This document shows, in pieces, positions 5,893 to 6,019 of a stretch of DNA of 6,019 nucleotides. The translations under genes and the position numbers were made by a program. The stretch comes from Thermoplasmata archaeon. Lineage in GTDB: Archaea > Thermoplasmatota > Thermoplasmata > Thermoplasmatales > Aciduliprofundaceae. Location of the stretch: assembly GCA_021160945.1 (NCBI GenBank), contig JAGHBQ010000089.1, positions 1-6,019 of the forward strand, given 5' to 3'. Position 1 is the stretch's first letter. Every line of letters starts with the position of its first letter. The notes below the pieces were generated by a model. That model was not told the origin of the DNA and made no database searches. It saw only the letters and a program-made list of their open reading frames with translations.

Positions 5893-6019
5893 ATGCCCAT
5901 GGTTAAAAGGGAATTTCTGAGTCTAATACCCCATCGTGCCGCCATGGGTGCAGGCACGATAATATTGCCCGTTTATTTACTTGAAATTGGAGGAAAACCT
6001 GTGGATGTAGGTTTTGTAC
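5893..6019 (+). CDS. probable MFS transporter, N-terminal fragment
   Basis: An open frame starts at ATG 5893 and leaves the window at the right edge after 42 codons. It reads MPMVKREFLSLIPHRAAMGA, then a hydrophobic stretch GTIILPVYLLEIGG, then KPVDVGFV. A short basic cytoplasmic N-terminus, a first membrane helix with helix-breaking Gly and Pro, a short loop with Gly-Lys-Pro and then the start of a second helix are typical of major facilitator superfamily transporters, which move small solutes by proton coupling or uniport. The substrate cannot be inferred. The ATG at 5899 (Met3) is an alternative start; the TATA spacing slightly favours 5893. The gene is divergent from the surface-protein gene. 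Confidence 0.65.
   Translation, partial: MPMVKREFLSLIPHRAAMGAGTIILPVYLLEIGGKPVDVGFV
5933..5960 (+). repeat. inverted repeat early in the transporter coding region
   Basis: ATCGTGCC at 5933-5940 and GGCACGAT at 5953-5960 are perfect complements around a 12-base loop. The hairpin would form about 40-68 bases into the predicted leaderless mRNA. It lies within codons for the start of the first membrane helix, so it could affect translation or be coincidental. Confidence 0.4.

Noticed and set aside
5766..5957. A 63-codon minus-strand open frame across the divergent promoter
   Set aside because: It covers both TATA boxes and the start of the transporter, and its translation is basic low-complexity. 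A gene here would erase a well-supported promoter region.

Overview
The window looks archaeal, with a base composition near 40% GC by eye. The tRNA gene encodes no CCA end. TATA (box A) elements sit about 25-27 bases upstream of start codons, several genes appear to be leaderless, and there is a long, sequon-rich, PKD-type surface glycoprotein anchored by one C-terminal membrane helix. From memory of such genomes the best guess is a euryarchaeon of the Thermoplasmata/DHVE2 (Aciduliprofundum-like) type. This is inference, because no search could be run.

Left part (1-432): the last 71 codons of an unrecognised + strand gene, then an antisense tRNA-Phe(GAA) with its own TATA box and T-run terminator, then the promoter region of the next gene. 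Middle (433-2741): a HAD-superfamily phosphatase of the phosphoglycolate phosphatase type, followed 20 bases later by a full-length arginyl-tRNA synthetase gene (argS) on the same strand. These two may be co-transcribed, but argS also has a TATA-like element at the right distance for its own leaderless transcript.

Right part (2755-5769, minus strand): a 1004-residue secreted, membrane-anchored protein convergent with argS and only 13 bases from it. It has a signal peptide, N-terminal beta-rich domains including a carboxypeptidase-regulatory-like one, a central region I do not recognise, three PKD-like domains, a CARDB-like domain, one transmembrane helix and a Lys/Arg-rich cytoplasmic tail. 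Its potential N-glycosylation sites are strikingly concentrated in the membrane-proximal half. A 123-base divergent promoter region (5770-5892) separates it from the first 42 codons of a probable major facilitator superfamily transporter, which runs off the right edge.

Apart from the surface protein, the genes are housekeeping (tRNA, argS, HAD phosphatase). I see no CRISPR array, insertion sequence, defence locus or biosynthetic cluster. The most interesting material is the surface protein (its unassigned central region and uneven glycosylation-site map), the two TGAGGGGG repeats in the divergent promoter, and the way the protein's Lys-rich tail coding doubles as a pyrimidine-rich terminator region for argS.
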